From the NCBI RefSeq assembly GCF_009708215.1, contig NZ_CP046175.1:806001-870000 (forward strand): DNA of 64,000 bases. Direction: 5' to 3'. The DNA is from Occultella kanbiaonis (GTDB taxonomy: Bacteria > Actinomycetota > Actinomycetes > Actinomycetales > Beutenbergiaceae). Below, piece by piece: positions 22,680 to 31,091 of this stretch; the stretch's first letter is position 1, and the number at the start of each line of letters is the position of its first letter. Under the pieces are notes generated by a model, which saw only the letters and a list, made by a program, of their open reading frames with translations, had not been told where the DNA came from and ran no database searches. Both the position numbers and the translations under genes were made by a program.

Positions 22680-24338
22680 ATGATCAGAGCCCACCGCGGA
22701 TGGCAGGGCGCAGCGGCGCTCGGCGCCACACTCGCCCTGGTCCTCACGGCGTGTGGATCCGACGGCGGGTCCGGTGGGAACGGTGAGCCCAGCGGTGACC
22801 CGGTCACCGGCGGCACGTTGGTCTACCTCGAGCACCAGCCGCACAACACGCTCTACCCGCCGGCGGCCGGCTTCTACCCGAACGGTGGCCTGGTCAACAA
22901 CATCACGGACCGGCTGGTCTACCAGGACCCGCAGACCCTGGAGTTCGAGCCGTGGATCGCCACCGACTGGGAGGTGAACGCCGACGCCACGCAATACACG
23001 TTCAACCTTCGCGGCGACGTCACGTTCTCCGACGGCTCGCCGTTGGACGCGACGGTGGTCGCCGCGAACTTCGACCTCTACGGCCTCGGTGACCCGGACC
23101 GTGCCCTGACCGTCTCCGAGGCCGTGAACAACTACGCCTCGAGCGAGGTGGTCGATGCCGACACCGTGGTCTTCAACTTCTCGGCGCCGGCCCCGGGCTT
23201 CCTGCAGGCCGCCTCCACGATCAACTCCGGCCTGGTGTCCGCGGGCACCCTGGAGGGCGCGTTCGAGGACTACGGCCCCGGCAATGGTGAGAACGTCATC
23301 GGTTCCGGCCCGTTCGTGATCACGGCCGAGGAGATCGGCACCAGTGTCACCCTGACGGCCCGCGAGGACTACGCCTGGGCGCCGGAGTCGCTTCAGAACC
23401 AGGGCCGGCCCTACGTCGACGAGGTGCAGGTCACCGTCACCCCGGAGGACAGCGTCCGGGTCGGCGCCCTGACCTCGGGCCAGGCGGACGTGATCCGCTA
23501 CGTCGAAGCCCAGGACGAGGCCCAGGTGGCCGGCGCCGGGCTGGACATCTACGCCCCGCAGACCCGTGGCGTGAACAACTCCCTGAGCCTGCGGTTCACG
23601 AACCCGATCCTGTCCGACATCCGGGTGCGGCAGGCGCTCATCGCCGGCATCGACCGCCAGCAGGTGGTGGACACCATCTACACCGAGAACTACCCCCTGG
23701 CCACCTCCTCGCTGAGCAGCACCGCGCTCGGCTACACCGACCTCGAGGAGTACTACGCGTTCGACCCCGAGCGAGCCGCCGACCTGCTCGACGAGGCAGG
23801 CTGGACCCTCGGCGCCGACGGGATCCGGGAGCGGGACGGCCAGAGCCTGACCCTCGTGGTGAACGAGGCTGCCCCGCAGCCCCGCTCGTTCGAGGCGCTC
23901 ACGCTGATCAGCCAGCAGCTCGCCGAGATCGGTGTGGACCTGCAGATCCTGCGGGCCGACGCCGGCACCTACACCGAGGCCATCCAGGACGCGGACCAGG
24001 TGCAGATCTACCACTCGATGGTGGGCCGCGCCGACCTGGACGTCATCAAGAGCCAGTACTACTCCACGAACCGCAACACCCTGCTGAACCGGGACCCGGC
24101 CACGGACGCGATCGCCGACCCGGAACTGGAGGCCCTCCTGGCCGCCGTCGCCTCCGAGGCCGACGGCGACACCCGGATCGCGAACTCGCAGGCGGTGCAG
24201 ACCTACCTGGCCGAGAACGCGTACGTGATCCCGCTGTTCGAGGAGCCGCAGGTGTTCGGCTCGCAGACCGACGTGGAGGGCCTCTCCTTCGAGTCGGTCG
24301 GTCGCCCGAGCTTCTACGAGGTGTGGCTTGACCGCTGA
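22680..24338 (+). CDS. ABC transporter solute-binding lipoprotein (SBP family 5)
   Basis: A 552-residue extracytoplasmic lipoprotein. The signal peptide ends with a lipobox (LALVLTACGSDGG, Cys near residue 25). The mature domain has family 5 features: PHNTLYPPAAGFYPNGGLVN, FEPWIATDWEVNADATQYTFNLR, SDGSPLDATVVAANFD, and DIRVRQALIAGIDRQQVVD. Family 5 proteins bind oligopeptides, opines, nickel or other small solutes. It begins the operon for two permeases, a double ATPase, an LLM monooxygenase and CMD proteins. It resembles the KPN_01854 subfamily, known to co-occur with KPN_01858-type monooxygenases and Avi_7169/7170 proteins. The ligand is unknown. Confidence 0.92.
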   Translation: MIRAHRGWQGAAALGATLALVLTACGSDGGSGGNGEPSGDPVTGGTLVYLEHQPHNTLYPPAAGFYPNGGLVNNITDRLVYQDPQTLEFEPWIATDWEVNADATQYTFNLRGDVTFSDGSPLDATVVAANFDLYGLGDPDRALTVSEAVNNYASSEVVDADTVVFNFSAPAPGFLQAASTINSGLVSAGTLEGAFEDYGPGNGENVIGSGPFVITAEEIGTSVTLTAREDYAWAPESLQNQGRPYVDEVQVTVTPEDSVRVGALTSGQADVIRYVEAQDEAQVAGAGLDIYAPQTRGVNNSLSLRFTNPILSDIRVRQALIAGIDRQQVVDTIYTENYPLATSSLSSTALGYTDLEEYYAFDPERAADLLDEAGWTLGADGIRERDGQSLTLVVNEAAPQPRSFEALTLISQQLAEIGVDLQILRADAGTYTEAIQDADQVQIYHSMVGRADLDVIKSQYYSTNRNTLLNRDPATDAIADPELEALLAAVASEADGDTRIANSQAVQTYLAENAYVIPLFEEPQVFGSQTDVEGLSFESVGRPSFYEVWLDR

Positions 24339-25404
24339 GGCGTCCCTCGAGGCCGGGGTGCCCGACGGCGCACCCACCCCGGGTGCGCCGCGCACCCGGG
24401 GCGGTGGCGCCGTCGGGCGTGCCACGCCGGCCGGTCGCGGCGGCCGCGTGCTCGCGCTGCTGACCGGCTACGTGCCGCGCCGGCTCGGGCAGGCCCTGAT
24501 CGTCCTGTGGATCGCGTTCACCGCGGCCTTCGTGCTGCTCCAGGCGATGCCCGGCGACGCGATCATGATCCGGTTCGAGAACCCTGAGCTCGGGCTCTCC
24601 CCGGAACAGATCGCCGACATCCGGGCCTCCTACGGAGTCGACGACCCGGTGCTCATCCAGTACCTGCACACCTTCGCCGGTTTCATCCGTGGCGACTTCG
24701 GGTACTCGGTGCAGTCCGGTACGCCGGTGCGGCAGCTGATCGCGGAGGCCTTCCCGCAGACCCTGGTGCTGGCGGCGGCCGGGTTCGTCCTGGCGGTGCT
24801 GCTCGCGTTCGCCATCGCGTTCCTGAGTGCCTCGGCCCGCTTCGCGTGGATCCGCACGGCACTGCGCTCGGTGCCGTCGCTGTTCGTCTCGGTGCCGGTG
24901 TTCTGGCTCGGCATCGTGCTGATCCAGTTCTTCTCGTTCCGGCTCGGCTGGGTCGCCGTGATCAACCCCGGTCCCGTCGAGGGCCTGATCCTGCCGGTGC
25001 TGACCCTCGCGGTGCCGATCGCGGCTCCGATCGCGCAGATCCTCACCCGCAGCATCGACGAGGTGTACACCCAGCCGTTCGTCCGCGTGGTGCAGGCGAA
25101 GGGGGCCTCGCCATCGTGGGTCCTGTGGCGGAACGTGCTCAAGAACGCGACCCTGCCCACCCTGACCATGGCCGGCATCCTGTTCGGCGAACTGATCGGC
25201 GGGGCCGTGGTCACCGAGACCGTGTTCGGGCGCTCGGGCATCGGCCGGATCACCGAGCAGGCCGTGGCCAACCAGGACACCCCGGTGCTGCAGGCCGTGG
25301 TGCTGCTCGCCGCGACCGTGTTCGTCCTGATCAATCTCACCGTGGACCTGATCTACCCGAAGCTGGACCCGCGGCTGGCGCGCCGGATCGGAGGATCCCG
25401 ATGA
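24328..25404 (+). CDS. ABC transporter permease (DppB/OppB type)
   Basis: A 358-residue inner-membrane permease. After a Gly/Pro/Ala-rich N-terminal tail of about 40 residues it has six predicted helices, the first being LIVLWIAFTAAFVLLQAMPGD, a hallmark of DppB-type permeases. The cytoplasmic EAA-like loop RVVQAKGASPSWVLWRNVLKN contacts the ATPase, and the end ETVFGRSGIGRITEQAV is typical. The start is a TTG that overlaps the solute-binding gene by 11 bases, with GAGG seven bases upstream; a start further inside the tail cannot be excluded. It pairs with the DppC-type permease whose start overlaps its stop by four bases. Confidence 0.9.
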   Translation: MTAEASLEAGVPDGAPTPGAPRTRGGGAVGRATPAGRGGRVLALLTGYVPRRLGQALIVLWIAFTAAFVLLQAMPGDAIMIRFENPELGLSPEQIADIRASYGVDDPVLIQYLHTFAGFIRGDFGYSVQSGTPVRQLIAEAFPQTLVLAAAGFVLAVLLAFAIAFLSASARFAWIRTALRSVPSLFVSVPVFWLGIVLIQFFSFRLGWVAVINPGPVEGLILPVLTLAVPIAAPIAQILTRSIDEVYTQPFVRVVQAKGASPSWVLWRNVLKNATLPTLTMAGILFGELIGGAVVTETVFGRSGIGRITEQAVANQDTPVLQAVVLLAATVFVLINLTVDLIYPKLDPRLARRIGGSR

Positions 25405-26321
25405 CCGAGTCCCGACTCCTCGAGGCGACCCCGCTGTTGCCGCAGGTGGCCGAGCCCGAGCCGGGCACGCCAGCCCCGCCGGGATCGGCACCGGCGGACG
25501 GGCGGTCCCGCCGGCGTCGTCGCGGCCGGATCCGGGTCACCGAGGTGATCCCGTGGCTGGTCATCGCGATCGTGGTGGCCTGGGCCGCGCTGCCGGGCCT
25601 GTTCACCTCCTACGGCCCGATCGCCGGCGACGCCGCGGCCGCGCTGCAGGGCCCCAGCGCCGAGCACCTGTTCGGCACGGACGCCACCGGTCGGGACATG
25701 TTCACCCGGGTGGTCTACGGCGCCGTGCACTCCCTGACCGGGGCCCTGGTCGCCGTGACGGTCGGCCTGGTGCTCGGCACCGGGATCGGCGTGATCGCCG
25801 GCTCGGTCGGCGGATTCGTCGACGACGTCCTGATGCGCGTGGTCGACGTGCTCCTCGCCGTGCCGACCCTGCTGCTGTCGCTGAGCGTGATCATCCTGCT
25901 CGGGTTCGGCACCGTGCAGGCGGCAGTCGCGGTCGGGATCGCCTCGGTCGCCGCGTTCGCCCGGCTGTCCCGCTCCGAGGTGGTCCGGGTCCGGCGTACC
26001 GACTACGTGGAGGCCGCGTTCGCCTCCGGTGGCACCTTCTTCAACGTGGTCCGAAGGCATGTGCTGCCGAACTCCCTGACCGCCGTGATCGCCCTCGCCG
26101 CCCTGCAGTTCGGGACCGCGATCCTGGCCATCTCCACCCTCGGCTTCCTCGGCTACGGCGCACCGCCGCCCACTCCCGAGTGGGGGCTGATGATCGCCGA
26201 GGGTCGCAACTACGTGGCGACCGCGTGGTGGCTGACCACCCTGCCCGGCCTCGTGGTCGTGGCCGTGGTGCTCTCCGCCAACCGGATCTCCGCCGACATC
26301 GCCCGGCGGGGCCGGGCATGA
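25401..26321 (+). CDS. ABC transporter permease (DppC/OppC type)
   Basis: A 306-residue permease. The cytoplasmic N-terminal tail (about 50 residues) is Arg-rich (GRSRRRRRGRIRV), and is followed by a first helix IPWLVIAIVVAWAALPGLF. The DppC signature HLFGTDATGRDMFTRVVYGA follows, then helices that include the EAA loop RSEVVRVRRTDYVEAAFASGG and the terminal LSTLGFLGYGAPPPTPEWGLM. The ATG overlaps the upstream permease stop (ATGA), and its stop overlaps the ATPase start. Together they would form a heterodimeric channel for the solute captured by the SBP at 22.7 kb. Confidence 0.92.
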   Translation: MTESRLLEATPLLPQVAEPEPGTPAPPGSAPADGRSRRRRRGRIRVTEVIPWLVIAIVVAWAALPGLFTSYGPIAGDAAAALQGPSAEHLFGTDATGRDMFTRVVYGAVHSLTGALVAVTVGLVLGTGIGVIAGSVGGFVDDVLMRVVDVLLAVPTLLLSLSVIILLGFGTVQAAVAVGIASVAAFARLSRSEVVRVRRTDYVEAAFASGGTFFNVVRRHVLPNSLTAVIALAALQFGTAILAISTLGFLGYGAPPPTPEWGLMIAEGRNYVATAWWLTTLPGLVVVAVVLSANRISADIARRGRA

Positions 26322-28042
26322 GCGGCGCGAGCGGGCCGGTGCGTGCGCGAACCGGGGCGAGTGCCGCCGTCGGGTCGGACCGGCCCGACGGCGCAGCGCC
26401 GGTCCTGGAGGTCCGTGACCTCTCGGTGGCCTACTCCAGCGGCCACGAGTGGACCACCGTGGTGCACGACGTGTCGCTGCGGGTCCACCCCGGCGAGGTC
26501 GTCGCCGTGGTGGGTGAGTCCGGCTCCGGCAAGACCACCACCGCGCAAGCCGTGATCGGGCTGCTGGCGGAGAACGGGTCGGTCACCGCGGGGCAGATCC
26601 TGCTCAACGGGACCGACATCACCGCCTGGTCCCCGAAGCAGCTGCAGGCCGTCCGGGGCACCCGAGTCGGGCTGGTGCCGCAGGACCCGAACAACTCCCT
26701 GAACCCGGTCAAGCGCATCGGGGACAGCCTCGGCGAGGTGCTCCGGATCCACCGGTGGGGTGACAAGCGGGCGATCCGGGCCCGGGTCGTCGAGCTGCTC
26801 GAGAAGGTCGGCATCCCCGACCCGGAACTGCGTGCGCGCCAGTACCCGCACGAGCTGTCCGGGGGCATGAAGCAGCGGGTGCTGATCGCGTCCGCGATCG
26901 CCCTCGACCCGGAACTGATCATCGCCGACGAGGCCACCTCCGCCCTGGACGTGACCGTGCAGCGCAACATCCTGGACCTGCTGGACGAGTTGCGCGTCGA
27001 ACTCGGCACGGCGATCCTGCTCGTCACCCACGACTTGGCGGTGGCCGCGGACCGGGCCACGTCCGTGGTGGTCCTCAAGGACGGCCGCGTCCAGGAACAG
27101 GGCACCAAGGATCAGGTGCTCACCGCGCCGGCGTCGGCCTACACCAGGCAGCTCCTCGACGATGCCCCGGCGCTGGCCACGTCGGGCCGGCGCACCCTGG
27201 CGCAGGTCGAACGGATCCTGGCCGACGGCGCGGCAGCCGAGCCCGCCCTCGCGGTCAGCGACCTCGTGCAGGAGTTCTCCCTCGGCCGCGGTCGGGTGCC
27301 GTTGCGTGCGGTCGACGGGGTCTCGTTCACGGTGCAGCCGGGCACCACCCACGCCATCGTCGGCGAATCCGGCTCCGGCAAGACCACGATCGCACGGGCC
27401 GTGCTCGGGTTCCACACGCCGACGTCGGGGTCGATCACCGTCGCCGGCCAGGAGATCACCGGGCTCCGGGGGGAGCGCCTGCGCCAGTTCCGGCGGGTGC
27501 TGCAGATGGTCTATCAGAACCCGTTCAGCTCGCTCGACCCGCGCCAGGACGTGGCGGGCATCATCGCCGAGCCCTTGACCAACTTCGGTCTCGGTGACCG
27601 GGCCGCCCGGGCCGCGAAGGTCACCGCCCTGCTCGATCAGGTGTCGCTGCCGGCCTCGGTGGCCGCGCGGCGGCCGGCGGAGCTCTCCGGCGGGCAGCGG
27701 CAACGGGTCGCGATCGCCCGTGCCCTGGTGCTCGAGCCGCAGGTGCTGGTCCTGGACGAGGCGGTCTCCGCGCTGGACGTGAGCGTGCAGGCGCAGATCC
27801 TGCGGCTGCTCGAACGACTGCAGGACGACCTCGGCCTGACCTACCTGTTCATCTCCCACGACCTGGCGGTGGTGCGGCACATCTCGCACACCGTGACGGT
27901 CCTGCACCAGGGCCGTGTGGTCGAGAGCGGGCTCACCGAGTCGGTGTTCACCGAGCCGGCCGAGCCCTACACCCGCGCCCTTCTGGCGGCCATCCCGGGG
28001 CGGCTCGCCCCGGCGGCGCCAGCGGGGGAGCCATCCGCATGA
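26318..28042 (+). CDS. Double ABC transporter ATPase (fused DppD-DppF type)
   Basis: A 574-residue fusion of two complete ATPase domains. Domain 1 (about residues 25-275): Walker A VVGESGSGKTTTAQ, signature HELSGGMKQRVLIA, Walker B LIIADEATSALDV, and the His-switch in LLVTHDLAVAA. Domain 2 (about 300-570): IVGESGSGKTTIA, AELSGGQRQRVAIARA, VLVLDEAVSALDV, FISHDLAVVRH. Both halves therefore look catalytically intact. It powers the two permeases upstream. ATGA overlaps at both ends keep it in the same transcript as the permeases and the monooxygenase. One gene serves in place of the usual separate dppD and dppF. Confidence 0.95.
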   Translation: MSGASGPVRARTGASAAVGSDRPDGAAPVLEVRDLSVAYSSGHEWTTVVHDVSLRVHPGEVVAVVGESGSGKTTTAQAVIGLLAENGSVTAGQILLNGTDITAWSPKQLQAVRGTRVGLVPQDPNNSLNPVKRIGDSLGEVLRIHRWGDKRAIRARVVELLEKVGIPDPELRARQYPHELSGGMKQRVLIASAIALDPELIIADEATSALDVTVQRNILDLLDELRVELGTAILLVTHDLAVAADRATSVVVLKDGRVQEQGTKDQVLTAPASAYTRQLLDDAPALATSGRRTLAQVERILADGAAAEPALAVSDLVQEFSLGRGRVPLRAVDGVSFTVQPGTTHAIVGESGSGKTTIARAVLGFHTPTSGSITVAGQEITGLRGERLRQFRRVLQMVYQNPFSSLDPRQDVAGIIAEPLTNFGLGDRAARAAKVTALLDQVSLPASVAARRPAELSGGQRQRVAIARALVLEPQVLVLDEAVSALDVSVQAQILRLLERLQDDLGLTYLFISHDLAVVRHISHTVTVLHQGRVVESGLTESVFTEPAEPYTRALLAAIPGRLAPAAPAGEPSA

Positions 28043-29091
28043 GTACCCGAGACACGAGGTTGGACATGACACGCAAGCAGCTCGGGTTCTTCACCCGGGT
28101 CCTCGACCAGGTTCCGGCGGCCGAGCGCTACGAGCTCGCCCTCGAACAGATCACCACTGCCGAGGCGGAGGGCTTCGACGCGGTCGCGGTGGCTCAGCAC
28201 CACTTCGACGGTGACGAGGGTGGCCTGCCCTCACCGTTGGTGCTGCTGGCCAAGGCGGCTGCTCTGACCAGCCGGGTGCGACTGACCACCGGCGTGATCA
28301 CCCTCGCCCTGGAGTCCCCGGTCCGGGTGGCCGAGGACGCCGTCGTGCTCGACGCGCTCAGCGGCGGGCGGCTCGAGCTGGGGTTCGCCTCCGGGGGGTC
28401 GCCCACGGCGTTCGCCACCTTCGGCCTGGACTTCGCCGAGCGCCGGGAGATCTTCGCCGCGAACCTCGCGACGGTCGAGGCCGCCCTCGCCGGCGAGGAG
28501 GTGGGCGAGGGGGCCGTCCTCTACCCCGGCGCGCAGGCCCTGTCCCAGCGGGTCTGGATCGCCACGTTCTCGGCACCCTGGGCGATCGAGGCAGGCAGGC
28601 GCGGGCACGGCCTGATGCTCTCGCGCACCCAGCCGCGTGAGGACGGACGCTCCCTGGCGGACGTGCAGAACGACCTGATCGACGCCTACCTCGAGCACCT
28701 GCCCAGCGGCGTGGCGCCGCGGATCAGTGTGGCCCGCTCGCTGTTCGTGGCCGACGACCACGACCAGGCCCTGGCGTTCGCGGAGGCCGGCCTGCGCGGC
28801 GCCGGCTTCGTCCGGACGATCACCGGCAAGGACCCGGCCACGCTCACGGTCGACGAACTGATCGCCGCCACCGACGCCCACGTCGGCGACCCGGCCGCCG
28901 TCATCGCCACGCTCGGCGCGGACTCCGCGCTCGCCCGGGCCACGCACCTGTCGTTCCAGGTGCACTCCATCGACCCGCCGCACGCCTACATCCTGCGGTC
29001 CATCGAACTGACCGCCCGGGAGGTGGCACCGGCGCTCGGCTGGGCACCAGCCCCCGGCCACGGACGCGACCACGCTGCCGCCGCCCGGTGA
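28039..29091 (+). CDS. LLM class flavin-dependent monooxygenase (KPN_01858-like)
   Basis: A 350-residue luciferase-like TIM-barrel enzyme that would use FMNH2 and oxygen to oxidise an organic substrate. The conserved opening KQLGFFTRVLDQVPAAERYE and GFDAVAVAQHHFDGDEGGLPSP are characteristic, with the barrel strand RVRLTTGVITLALESPVRVAE and GRLELGFASGGSPTAFATFG. No partner flavin reductase is encoded nearby, so reduced flavin must come from elsewhere. It matches the KPN_01858-type subgroup that travels with peptide-type ABC importers. The gene overlaps the ATPase stop by four bases, so uptake and oxidation of one substrate is a reasonable inference. Confidence 0.85.
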   Translation: MSTRDTRLDMTRKQLGFFTRVLDQVPAAERYELALEQITTAEAEGFDAVAVAQHHFDGDEGGLPSPLVLLAKAAALTSRVRLTTGVITLALESPVRVAEDAVVLDALSGGRLELGFASGGSPTAFATFGLDFAERREIFAANLATVEAALAGEEVGEGAVLYPGAQALSQRVWIATFSAPWAIEAGRRGHGLMLSRTQPREDGRSLADVQNDLIDAYLEHLPSGVAPRISVARSLFVADDHDQALAFAEAGLRGAGFVRTITGKDPATLTVDELIAATDAHVGDPAAVIATLGADSALARATHLSFQVHSIDPPHAYILRSIELTAREVAPALGWAPAPGHGRDHAAAAR

Positions 29092-29130
29092 GGGCGCACC
29101 ACACCATCAGCTCGACCACGAAGGAGAACG

Positions 29131-29718
29131 ATGCCTGACGTCATCAACACGGTGCTGGACGTGGCACCGGGGGATCGCCTGGACCGGATCCGGGATTCCC
29201 GCCCCGCGGCGAAGGAGAACAGCCAGCGCACCTACGACGCGTTGTTCACGCCGGTGGACGCGGCCGACGTCACCCGCGTCGAGCGCCTGGCGGTCGCGGC
29301 GTTCGTGAGCCGTCTGCACCGGCAGGAGGAGCTCGCGGACCACTACGCGGTCGCCCTGGGCGCCGTCGATGCCAACCTGCTCGCCCTGGTCGTGGCGCAG
29401 GCCGACGCGGGATCGGCGACCGGGCCCTACGGCGTCTACGCCGAGACCGGCCTTGCCGCGGAGTCGAGCGACGGACCCCGGTTCACCGTCTCCGAGGAGG
29501 GCGCCGTGGAGCTCGGCAGCCGCCTGAGCGCGGCGCTCGAACACGCCCACCTGCTCGTCTTCCGACCGAGGGAGGCCAGCCCCGGGGCGCTGCAGGCCCT
29601 GCTGGACGCCGGCTGGTCCACCACCGGCGTGGTCACCCTGTCCCAGCTGGTCGCGTTCCTGTCCTACCAGATCCGCGAAGTCCATGGCCTGCGCGTGCTG
29701 GCCACCACGGAGGCCTGA
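29131..29718 (+). CDS. CMD-like protein, Avi_7170-like family
   Basis: A 195-residue helical protein related to the carboxymuconolactone decarboxylase fold but lacking the CxxC redox pair. Recognisable parts are VAPGDRLDRIRDSRPAAKEN, then VERLAVAAFVSRLHRQEELADHY and LVFRPREASPGALQALLDAGWSTTGVVTLSQLVAFLSYQIRE, where the last resembles the helix pair around the missing active site. The pairing with the next gene matches the known Avi_7170/Avi_7169 duo, and both usually sit with LLM monooxygenases. The ribosome site GAAGGAGA is strong. It probably acts as a partner subunit of the downstream peroxidase-like protein. Confidence 0.75.
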   Translation: MPDVINTVLDVAPGDRLDRIRDSRPAAKENSQRTYDALFTPVDAADVTRVERLAVAAFVSRLHRQEELADHYAVALGAVDANLLALVVAQADAGSATGPYGVYAETGLAAESSDGPRFTVSEEGAVELGSRLSAALEHAHLLVFRPREASPGALQALLDAGWSTTGVVTLSQLVAFLSYQIREVHGLRVLATTEA

Positions 29719-29721
29719 GCC

Positions 29722-30378
29722 ATGACCGAGACGACCGAGACCGCCGACGCTATCGAGCGAGCCGCGGAGCGCGTCACCCTCCACCACGACGTGGCACACC
29801 CGGAGGCCTTCACCCGCGAAGGGCTGGGCTGGCTGCCGTGGCTCACCCCGCTGCGTGAGGACGAGCTCACCGAGCGGCACTACGAGGGGCTCGTGGAACC
29901 CGCCCGCGCGAAGAACGACTACTTCGCGCTGCTCGCCCGCGACCCCGAGGTGCTCGGCGCCCGCACCCGCACGGACCTGGACATCTTCTACAACACCGAC
30001 GGCGGGCTGCCGAGGGCGGAGCGCGAACTCGCCGCGGCAGCGACCTCACGGGTGAACGGCTGCGTGTTCTGCGCGTCCGTGCACGCTCGGCTCGCGGTCA
30101 AGGAGTCCGACCGGGCCGAGGACGTCGATCGCCTCCTCGCCGAGGGTGTGACCGCGGAGCTCGACCCCCGCTGGAACGCCGTCGTGGCGGCCGCCGCCGC
30201 GCTCACCGCGACGCCGCCGACGTTCGACGGCTCGCACGTGCGGGCACTGCGCGCCGCCGGCCTCGCGGACGAGGAGATCGTCGACGTCATCAACGGTTCC
30301 GCGTTCTTCAACTGGGCGAACCGGCTGATGCTCTCCCTCGGAGAGCCCAAGCTGCCCCGACGGCGGGCGAGCGCGTGA
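29722..30378 (+). CDS. Alkylhydroperoxidase-like (CMD) domain protein, Avi_7169-like family
   Basis: A 218-residue protein with a complete CMD active site. In RVNGCVFCASVHARLA the CxxC pair is followed by His three residues later, as in AhpD, where the cysteines reduce peroxides. The N-terminal part (LGWLPWLTPLREDELTERHYEGL) and the C-terminal INGSAFFNWANRLMLSLGEP fit the Avi_7169 family. It starts three bases after the previous gene and overlaps the VOC protein gene by four bases. In this operon it may remove peroxide leaking from the flavin monooxygenase, or act on its product. Confidence 0.82.
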   Translation: MTETTETADAIERAAERVTLHHDVAHPEAFTREGLGWLPWLTPLREDELTERHYEGLVEPARAKNDYFALLARDPEVLGARTRTDLDIFYNTDGGLPRAERELAAAATSRVNGCVFCASVHARLAVKESDRAEDVDRLLAEGVTAELDPRWNAVVAAAAALTATPPTFDGSHVRALRAAGLADEEIVDVINGSAFFNWANRLMLSLGEPKLPRRRASA

Positions 30379-31019
30379 GCGTTCCGGCGATCCTCGACCA
30401 CCTGGTCCTGGCCGGCCCGTCCCTGTCCGAGCTGACGTCGTGGTTCACCGAGGCCACCGGCGTGGCTCCCGTGCCCGGTGGGACGCACCCCACCGGCACG
30501 GCGAACGCGCTGGTCGCGTTCACGGTCGCAGGGAGGCGGGGGCCGCACTACCTGGAACTGATCGGCCCCGACCCGGACCGCAGCACCACCGGGCCCGTCA
30601 CCACGTTCGGCATCGACGAACGTGACGCGCCGGGTCTGGCCACGTTCGCCGTCCACCCCGAGGACATCGAGGAGACGGTGGCGCGAGCGGCCCGCGGCGG
30701 GCACGACACCGGAGCCATCCGGCCGCTGTCGCGCACGAAGCCCGACGGCGAGGTGCTCTCCTGGCGGTTGACCCGGGTGCTCGAGGGCCGGCCCGACCCG
30801 GTGCTGCCGTTCCTCATCGACTGGGGCACCACCCCCAACCCCGGACTCGGGGACCTGCCCACGGTGGAGCTGGTGGCGGTGCGCGGCCGGCACCCCGATC
30901 CTGCCCGGGCGCGGGACGTGCTCGACCTGCTCGGCGTGGACCTCGCCGTCGACGCCGGGGAGCGACCCGCCCTGACCGCCGTCATACGTGGCGCCCACGG
31001 GGACGTGGAACTGAGCTGA
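30375..31019 (+). CDS. VOC superfamily (glyoxalase-like) protein
   Basis: A 214-residue protein beginning ILDHLVLAGPSLSELTSWFTEATG, the first beta-alpha-beta element of a VOC module. It continues with GTHPTGTANALVAF and HYLELIGPDPDR, which include the His and Glu expected to bind metal, and VLPFLIDWGTTPNPG. It fits the glyoxalase-like domain group (PF13468-type) found in hydrolases and isomerases. The GTG start overlaps the upstream stop (GTGA). It is the last gene of the ABC/LLM operon, after which a 72-base gap leads to the Gfo/Idh/MocA gene. Its reaction is unknown; a dioxygenase or isomerase step in the same pathway is plausible. Confidence 0.8.
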   Translation: MSVPAILDHLVLAGPSLSELTSWFTEATGVAPVPGGTHPTGTANALVAFTVAGRRGPHYLELIGPDPDRSTTGPVTTFGIDERDAPGLATFAVHPEDIEETVARAARGGHDTGAIRPLSRTKPDGEVLSWRLTRVLEGRPDPVLPFLIDWGTTPNPGLGDLPTVELVAVRGRHPDPARARDVLDLLGVDLAVDAGERPALTAVIRGAHGDVELS

Positions 31020-31091
31020 CCGTCGCTGCGGCCCGCCTATGCTCGGGGCGGACCCGGCGCGGCGCCGGGCACGGAGCGAACGGGAGTGGTT

